Shown here one piece after another: positions 57,411-64,000 of a DNA stretch of 64,000 nucleotides. Source of the DNA: Lojkania enalia (taxonomy: Eukaryota; Ascomycota; Dothideomycetes; Pleosporales); the NCBI GenBank assembly GCA_010094045.1, contig ML986581.1, positions 248,001-312,000 of the forward strand. Reading direction: 5' to 3'. The notes under the pieces were generated by a model, which saw only the letters and a program-made list of their open reading frames with translations, searched no databases and was not told the DNA's origin. How positions within the stretch are numbered: the first letter of the stretch is position 1; the number at the start of each line of letters is the position of its first letter. Both the position numbers and the translations under genes were made by a program.

Positions 57411-58327
57411 ATGCCGCCTCCACCTCCATTGACGTTACCCCAATGAAAGCAGGGGTCACATTCTCAACATCGTGGGTTGGATTGGTGCTTCCATTGCTAC
57501 TTTGTTGTTGCTTTGCACGCTTACAGTCGAAAGTGGATTACCCGTTCAGCTGGATGGAATGATGCTATCATAATCTTTGCTGCAATTCTTAACTTAGTGA
57601 CGGTCACTCTAGGTTCAGTCTCGGTATCCTATGGGGACGGAGGACACATCTACTAATTTTCAAACGAAGATGTACTCAACGCACTGTACTACGCCGTCCT
57701 TGCCCAACCAAAATTGTCTGTGGTCATACTTATCATCGGCATGATGGGCAGATGGAAGCGGAAGCGCAGTATTTTATTTCTATACCCCGTCACCGCCGTT
57801 CTATTCATTAATTCTGTCCTCACTACTATTCTACTCTTCGCACAGTACACACCCCCAATTCGCCTCTGGCGCCCGTTCTCAGCGGCTGAATTCTGGGCTG
57901 CTCATGTGGAGGATAATGCCACTTACGTGGGTGGCTGTGAGTAACAGCGTCCCTTTCTGCTCTTGAAAAGATCGAGACTAACGCGCAAGTTCGGAAGCAT
58001 GATCAGCATTCACGGACCTAATTCTGGCGGTTTTCCCAATTACATTGCTTTGAAACTTGCGGATGAAGATGTCCCGCAAGATCTCTATCATCGTTATTGG
58101 ATTGGGAGCTTTTGCTATGATTGCCGTAATTGTCAAGACAACACAGCCCTCGGCGAATCACTCCAAAGATCCAACTTGGGACCTATTCTCGCTATTTATT
58201 ACCACCTAGTTCGTCTCCCAGTGTCTGCGTTCTACATATCATTATTTCGCTAATTAATTTCGCAGTGTGGAGACCGACCTCATCATCATGGCCGCATGCA
58301 CACCATCATTGCGACTGAAGCTCTTAG
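57411..58327 (+). pseudogene. Pth11/fungal-rhodopsin-type 7-TM protein gene, decayed
   Basis: From ATG 57411 (MPPPPPLTLP) a one-base shift leads to NESRGHILNIVGWIGASIA, and a second shift returns to YSRKWITRSAGWNDAIII. Then comes VSVSYGDGGHIY, broken by TAA at 57654-57656, followed by FSNEDVLNALYYAVLAQPKL and IRLWRPFSAAEFW. An intact-looking intron (57937-58006, with a GACTAAC branch) leads to SFTDLILAVFPITLL, a TGA at 58051-58053 in place of Trp, NLRMKMSRKISIIVIGLGAF and VIVKTTQPSANHS. A last intron leads to VETDLIIMAACTPSLRL. This is the order of the fungal rhodopsin-fold domain (PF20684) of Pth11-related receptors, here without the CFEM part. Two frameshifts and two nonsense codons make it non-functional. 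Confidence 0.75.
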
Positions 58328-59589
58328 GTAAGGACTCGGGAATTTCCGGAGACAGAATCAGCGTCCCAAAAAGTCCTCTCTTGGTGGCTACCATGCATTC
58401 GATAATCAGGGCCAGTCTATTTGCTTAAGCAATATGCACTCTCGGCCTACGTAAGTGCATTGTTGATTGGGACTATAGTGTAAATTCGACCCGCGGAACC
58501 TTGTGAAAGATGGGGACTGTGTGGATTGAGTTGGGGGGAAGATGTTGACCAATCACAAGGTATATAACCGAGTATATAAAGCTTCATGCGCAAAATGCAG
58601 AAAGGTCCTTGCCGCGAGATTGCCGCAACAAATTCAGTAGACTCGAAGTAAATTTTTTTTAATTTACCACTCGTAAAATAATTGTTTACATACAACAGCG
58701 ATGAAATCGAAAATAGGTGAAGTTGCAAAAAGACCTCTTCAATTGAATGGACGAGTTCGAACAGGCCATGACAATTAATTGCCCAACGAGAACCGGAGAT
58801 TTCGACATTGGAAGTAATTAATTCGTCCTGAAAGGGAAAGTAGCACCAAGAGAAGCATCTGGTAAATGACTGGACGATGTCCCTTCCCCACGGCAAAAAA
58901 GCTAATGCGAACCTCGCCCATGCATGCATTCTGGTCGGGCCGAACCTTCCAGAAACAACGACTCCATGACCCCTACTATTATACAGGCTAGGTACTATGT
59001 GGATTGGGGGTTTCTCAGCAGTTCACTCTGAATCTTTGGACAGAGATAATACGCCAACACTACGAACTTGCCAAAATTTGATATACCATACAGCGATGAA
59101 TTCTCACCATATAGATTTCTGTACAGCTACCATGCCGCATAAAGCTATACGTATGATGGACCTTGCGTTGCATTCAAAATCTATCTCCACTGGACATACG
59201 GCCCAGATGGATCCTTTCCATGCCAGATATGGATCAAGGAGGGGTGTGTTTCCCTCTTCTGGCATTAAAATCGATACATGTTTGCCGCACCGGTAAGGTA
59301 CAGCTCTCTCCTCATCAGATCTGCTACCAATAATTTCATAGTCCGCATTCCGAGAGGAAGTCGACCCACTTCCGGGCGCTTATTTGAACTACGTCCTCAA
59401 ACATGGGAATGATTCAACAATATTTGAAGGATCACCGGCACATGGAAGATAGTCATACGAAAGTCCCTCTGATTCCGTTCTCGCTCCTTGAACATACACA
59501 TAGAAGGCATATAATTAGGGCGGCTAACTGACTCGAAACAAGACCAACAGAGAACTATTCCCAATTAACAGTCAAAGGCTCCTGAAACG
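58328..59589. other. Intergenic region upstream of the UbiA relic
   Basis: A 160-codon minus-strand frame (58447-58929) has an ATG but no domain and an irregular composition; I regard it as chance. The last 100 bases form a plausible leader for the UbiA gene. Confidence 0.5.
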
Positions 59590-60671
59590 ATGAACGGAAG
59601 CACTCCTACCTCTAGACGCAGCCGATCTCCAGTGAACGAGTTCGCACCAGCCGAGCGTGACCCAAAACTTTCGGCTCAGTATGGAGGGAACTCGCGGACT
59701 GGTTGGGTTGGCTACCTGCCATCCTCATGGGTTCCATATATTCAGCTTGCTCGGCTCGGTCACCCCGCTAATCTATTCCTCATATACTTCCCTCATCTCT
59801 TTGGTGTGCTCCATGGCGCCGTTACGCGTCAAGTGCCCATCAACGAGACGGCATATACGGCCGGTGCCACGTTCGTAGGCAGCTTTTTCGTCTCGAATGC
59901 TGTCCACATCTGGAATGATATCATCGACGCTCCTCTGGATGCCAAGGTCGAACGCACAAAGCACCGCCCCATACCACGCGGTGCGATCTCACCTTAGCCG
60001 CTCTCTGGTATACAGCAAGTCAAACCATTGGCGCACTCCTGCTCCTACCGTATATTTCGTCGGACCATCATCCGAAAAACCCCTTCATATATTCCCTCCC
60101 AAGCATCGTCGGATGGACATACTATCCATGGGCAAAACGTCACACAAACTATCCCCAGGCGGTCCTTGGTTTTTGCTTTGTTTGGGCCATTGCTATTGGC
60201 TCTCTCGCCGTGGGTGTCGAGCCTGTCGCATTTGGTCCTTTCGGCCATTTCAGTCACTCGACGCAATCTCTCGCTTTGGATTACTCCGCGGCTTGCCTTT
60301 TCACTGCATGCATTCTTTGGACGATGATATACGACACGATTTACGCGCACCAAGACTTGAAAGATGACCTGAAAGCCGGGATCAAAAGCATTGCAGTGCT
60401 GTACCAGGACTGGACGAAGTCGCTCTTGTGGGGACTCTTATTTAGCATGTTAACTCTACTTACGGCTTGCGGAGCTCTTCGTGGGATGGGGCTTGTTTAT
60501 TATACCCTTGCTGTTGGAGGATCAGTGGCTGCTCTAGGACTGATGATTGCGAAAGTAGAGCTCAGAAGCTCTGAGAGCGGCTGGTGGTGGTTCGGTAATG
60601 GGTTTTGGTTCGCTGGTGGTGCTGTTACGGGAGGGCTGATGGCTGAGTATGCGCGGTTGTTGTGGACATAA
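59590..60671 (+). pseudogene. UbiA-type prenyltransferase gene with a single frameshift
   Basis: ATG 59590 opens a frame of 135 codons with LARLGHPANLFLIYFPHLFG, the first Asp-rich motif NDIIDAPLD (residues 109-117) and VERTKHRPIPRGAIS. It stops at 59995-59997, but a frame open from about 59988 to 60671 continues with LTLAALWYTASQ, then GWTYYPWAKR, then the second Asp-rich motif DTIYAHQDLKDD and further TM helices. One base lost or gained near 59986-59990 explains the break; no intron of usable length fits. Together the halves give about 360 residues, normal for UbiA family enzymes (PF01040). Both metal-binding motifs are intact. It resembles meroterpenoid or COQ2-type aromatic prenyltransferases; the aromatic substrate is unknown. 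A sequencing error is possible, in which case the gene is functional. Confidence 0.8.
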
Positions 60672-62912
60672 GCAGACACTAGGTTCATAGAGCTCCGCCA
60701 CTTCAGGTACTCAGAAATAAGTATATTTCACTACTCTCCGAAACTAGACGAGAATAAAGGTCTTGATGGGGAAGACTACAGATAGGTCACGACTGCCTCA
60801 ACAGAGGGACGGAATACACGCCATGCGTTGTCGGATTGTTGACATGTGTTGGAGACTAATATATTCTTTGGTTCGTCTATGCTATCATAGGTCTGGTCAT
60901 ACGGCTCTGCTTGTTTGCACTCGACATTCGAATTGCCTACCGTGTGTCTCAATTCTGTGTCACCTACTCAAGCGACTTCTTAGTTTTCACCTATAATGCA
61001 TTATCCTCCGTAAATCATTCCTTCTGACAGAGAAACGACTGTGGCACGTATGTCATGACCCCATAATTTTCTCAAATAAGTTCGCCGTTGGGGTTTGGTA
61101 ACTTCCAGATTGAAACATAACGTTCGCGCGGTGACCCCACCATTATTTTGGATGCCCGTTGGATCCTGATCGATATTAGTTAAATTATCGGAGACAAGGG
61201 GGTTTACGTGACTCAGTACATTGCTCAAGTCCGAATCGTGCCATGTCCGTAGCGATTCGTCTATCCTACAATCTACAGCCATCTGTCGCTCCCTACTACC
61301 GATCGTGCATACATTGTCTACCCGTGTGTTACAAACAAGCAAACGACAGGGCTCTCCCGGGACGGGACTTGGGATTTGGTAGCTTAGGGAGCACTAGTGA
61401 TACGGCCAAGAGGGCATGACCCCGGCTGTGCGTAGGGAGCAGATACAATGGGACGGGAGCAGGACGTCCTTAACAACGAGGAATGGATAAATATATTTGT
61501 GGAGGATCTCCTTGGTTATGCTTGATTCTTCGAAGTTAATCTCTCGATAGTTCACCAGTTCCTTACTCGGATTAATATTATCTTGTTGATCTATAGTTGG
61601 TTATAAAATCGGTTACGCTCCATAGCTGCACAAGCAATACTGTCACAAAAATGATATGTAATAGAAGGATGGACGTCTACGATAGCCCCTAGGGGGCTAT
61701 ACATAACGGAGTACATCACGTGACTAAATGAATCTATCACGTGATTTATGGTCTATCTCCGTAAAAATTCTAGTGAGCCGACATAATAGAGGAGACATAA
61801 ATAATATATCGACAGGATGGATGTGGGTGCATTCTTGGGCTCGTTTAGTTGCAAATTTTAGAAAGCGTGAGACGAGACACGATGGGGCGGTGCAGGAACT
61901 AAGCTGGCCCGGTTGCAGGGGTTGGACTTGGCACTTTGGGTGCAAGTGACTCCCAAAGCGGCGACAGAAAGGAAGTCAAACCTCCCGGACAAAGAGTTAC
62001 TGTCGTAAACAGACTTCCCCGCACACTCTTTCCAGCCGCTAGTACACCGCTCTAAAGTCTAGAAGATAAGCTTCAATGCCCGCAATGAGTCCACCGGGCT
62101 TCGCAAGCACCTGCGCTCGGGACCTACTCATGCCGTACCACCACCAATAGTAAAGGACCGGTAAGGGAAGAGACCAAGTTCCTACAAATTCCCTCGAAGT
62201 TACTTGATAATTCATATAGTAATCCAGGTGAACTTGGGTCCTTGACGGAGGGTGGCGATGTACTTTTCCAATGTCTGCAATACGAGACGGATTCACTCAA
62301 TGTTCATTCTACTTGCCTCGTGTTGATTGCAAGCGGCCTTGGACATATTTCTAGGTACCTTAATCTCAGAGTCTCCTCTTACCCCAGATTTCCACTCGCA
62401 TGATACCCAACGCGGAACTTGCAACGAAGGCAGTTCGACATCTTCGAGACGCAAACCGTAACATATTCGCATGGATTATGCGCCACCATCTCCAATTTTC
62501 CGATTGGCTACGGCACGTCCCTATATCCAAATTCGGATTGTGCCTGAATATCAACTGTTTTATTGAGACGCATTCTTAGTCAAAGTCCACAAGGCTGCAA
62601 CTCAATTTGCCTTGAGCACGATCTGGTAGTCGCCTCAGGGCCTTGATTATTCGACAAATGGCAGACGATCACACGCTTTCCCATTGCTCGGAAGATGAAG
62701 GAATCCCCCGGGAAGCAAAGGTAAAGGCATAAAAGGCGATTGTTCGCAATCCGAGATTCCCACCACGACATCATTCTTAATCCAAACATTCACTTCTATT
62801 TCGTCTGTGACGGTAAACGACCCGGCGTCGTTCATTTATCCAATTTAAGATCATTATTATCAATTCCAAATCCATATACCCATTCTTTCAAAATATCCGA
62901 GAAGGATTCAAT
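60672..62912. other. Intergenic region with a palindrome and paired CACGTG sites
   Basis: No gene recognised. A near-perfect palindrome (ATAGCCCCT/AGGGGGCTAT) lies at 61682-61700, followed by two ATCACGTGA sites 21 bp apart. The last 150 bases form the leader of the small secreted-protein gene. Confidence 0.55.
61715..61744. promoter_or_regulatory. Two ATCACGTGA sites 21 bp apart
   Basis: CACGTG (E-box, bHLH-type target) occurs at 61717-61722 and 61738-61743, each inside the same 9-mer. The 21-bp spacing is two helical turns, which would place both sites on one DNA face. The nearest start codon is over 1.1 kb away (62913, plus), so the regulated gene is uncertain. Confidence 0.35.
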
Positions 62913-63318
62913 ATGCGCTTCACCATCGCTACTCTCTTTGCCCGTAAGTGGTCTTCCATTGTCTTTTCCTTTTCTGGGATCCCGTGCATTTCTTCACACA
63001 ACGCTAACTTCTCTAGTCTCCGCGGTTGCTTTTGCGCAGATCACGCCCAACAATGCTGGCGCCTCCAACGTTGGCTCGGGCGACGGTTCACAGTTCATTA
63101 CCGGTGGTTGTGTTTCTGACGCAGACTGCAGCAGCGCTTGCTGCGCTGAGGTCCAGGGCACTGGACTTGGCGTCTGCTCTGCTGAAGCAGCCTCTCTCCA
63201 GAATGGCAAACTTGGATGCGGATTCCAAGATCCAAATGCTGATGCCACCATTGCAGCCGCTCAGCAACAAGTTGCAGAGCAGGGATTCAAACGCGTTGTA
63301 CGAAGGAAGGCTCACTAA
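62913..63318 (+). CDS. Small Cys-rich secreted protein, BAS2-like candidate effector
   Basis: Exons 62913-62943 and 63017-63318 flank a 73-nt intron (GTAAGT donor, GCTAACTT branch, TCTAG acceptor, phase 1) that lies inside the signal peptide, giving 110 residues. The signal peptide is MRFTIATLFALSAVAFA. The mature part begins QITPNNAGASNVGSGDG and continues QFITGGCVSDADCSSACC, then GTGLGVCS and GKLGCGF: six Cys, consistent with three disulfides, then a charged helical tail ending RRKAH. The ITPNNAG start and Cys pattern recall the fungal family that includes biotrophy-associated secreted protein 2 of Magnaporthe; this is recognition by pattern, not by search. Function is unknown; such proteins are often expressed during host contact. 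Confidence 0.8.
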
Positions 63319-63399
63319 ATGCATCCAACATGAAAGACATGGGAACAAGTCGGTACTGGAACAAGAGAGCTGTAAAAGGAGAAAATGGGATAACTGTAT

Positions 63400-64000
63400 T
63401 TAAAAGCCCGTCCACTCAGTCTTCCAAATCCAAAAATATCCTCCAAAACTCCCTCCTTCGTTAAACCTTCCCCAAGCTCCTACAATGCCAAACGGCATTA
63501 CTCTGCCTCGCCACCGCCATGTCCAGCCATGTTGACTATACGTCTTTACAATCCACACCTCACCTTGTCTACTAACGAAACCAGAGAGCGTAAAATATCC
63601 ATGCTGATCTTTACCTCCCGAAGGATCGATCACTACTTTTATTTCATCTCCTTGTTCATCCATTGGAAGATCTGCATCACTTCCCGGTGAAATGAGGCGT
63701 GAGAAATCTCGCGAAAGCCGGGCAATATCTCCTTCCCCTGGTTCTCTAGCATTGAGACGGATATTGCACATCTTGGCATCCAATTTGAGACCGCTGGGGA
63801 ACCATCTCCACCGTCGAGCCGCCCTATGATCACTATAATACCCCTCCCAATTCCCTGCCAAGAAATCTGGATTCACCATCTTTCTAACATGACACATGCT
63901 AAACGTGTCCACGCTCGACTCCGTATAGACCGGCGGAACATTCATCCACTCATGCAACGGTGTCCTATTCAGCAGCGGCAGTGGACTACCATTCCCAGCC
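63400..64000 (-). CDS. F-box-type protein, C-terminal part (cut by window edge)
   Basis: The frame is open from the window edge (no start inside) to TAA at 63400-63402, about 200 residues. The visible part starts with PLLNRTPLHEWMNVPPVYTE, then SSVDTFSMCHVRKMVNPDFL, GNWEGYYSDHR, an Arg/Asp-rich middle with GYFTLSGFVS, KTYSQHGWTWRWRGRVMPFG and a final GYFWIWKTEW. This glycine/tryptophan-rich region resembles the C-terminal domain of many ascomycete F-box proteins, in which the F-box itself is N-terminal and would lie outside the window. Such proteins are SCF ubiquitin-ligase adaptors. The substrate is unknown. The gene converges on the small secreted-protein gene, with 82 bases between the stops. 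Confidence 0.65.
   Translation of the reverse strand, partial: AGNGSPLPLLNRTPLHEWMNVPPVYTESSVDTFSMCHVRKMVNPDFLAGNWEGYYSDHRAARRWRWFPSGLKLDAKMCNIRLNAREPGEGDIARLSRDFSRLISPGSDADLPMDEQGDEIKVVIDPSGGKDQHGYFTLSGFVSRQGEVWIVKTYSQHGWTWRWRGRVMPFGIVGAWGRFNEGGSFGGYFWIWKTEWTGF

Noticed and set aside
5040..58327. Genetic-code reassignment of TAG/TAA to Gln
   Set aside because: Intact genes in the same window use CAA/CAG for Gln and end at ordinary TAA, TAG and TGA codons, and the relics also carry TGA and frameshifts.
58447..58929. 160-residue minus-strand frame
   Set aside because: ATG present but composition is irregular, with no domain and no homology-like motif; probably chance.

Overview
The window is nuclear DNA of a filamentous ascomycete (Pezizomycotina). 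The evidence is short introns (about 47-73 nt) with GTAAGT-type donors and CTAAC-type branch sites, RTA1, Pth11-like and SesA/HeLo-like families, fungal CAZymes, and relic genes whose stop codons all look like C-to-T or G-to-A changes, the footprint expected of RIP (repeat-induced point mutation). I cannot name the species or class from the sequence alone.

Layout, left to right. 1-9.7 kb: an intact RTA1-type 7-TM protein, two decayed MYND zinc-finger genes and an intact secreted GH114 glycosidase. 9.7-15.3 kb: AT-rich and mostly empty, holding a relic of a cellobiose-dehydrogenase-type cytochrome and a small broken gene. 15.3-24.4 kb: an intact ABHD-type alpha/beta hydrolase, a heavily mutated fungal membrane-protein relic on the minus strand, and a 1,047-residue calpain-like protease with a Gly/Tyr/Asn repeat tail. 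25.4-31.6 kb: three minus-strand genes for unrecognised serine-rich, membrane-anchored proteins, then a secreted GPI-type 5'-nucleotidase. 34.4-37.2 kb: a chitin-binding (CBM18) multidomain gene broken by two in-frame TAGs. 38.3-39.6 kb: a protein with a STAND/NLR-type N-terminal domain but no NACHT. 41.5-54 kb: BUD22, a seven-exon sugar transporter, a feruloyl-esterase-like CE1 enzyme and a GH92 mannosidase. 55.3-60.7 kb: three decayed accessory genes (O-methyltransferase, Pth11/rhodopsin-type membrane protein, UbiA prenyltransferase). 62.9-64 kb: a small Cys-rich secreted protein and the C-terminal part of an F-box-type protein cut by the window edge.

Taken together, intact housekeeping genes (BUD22, calpain) and carbohydrate-handling genes (GH114, GH92, CE1, sugar transporter) alternate with AT-rich stretches in which accessory genes are decaying. 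Several relics are nearly full length and broken mainly at former Gln or Trp codons. Because many of these stops are TAG, I raise fungal A-to-I mRNA editing (UAG to UGG) as a testable alternative to simple pseudogenisation for the best-preserved ones. A 92-bp foldback element with matching 6-bp flanking repeats lies at about 48.4 kb. Intron positions were set by hand from reading frame and family similarity; nothing was searched.
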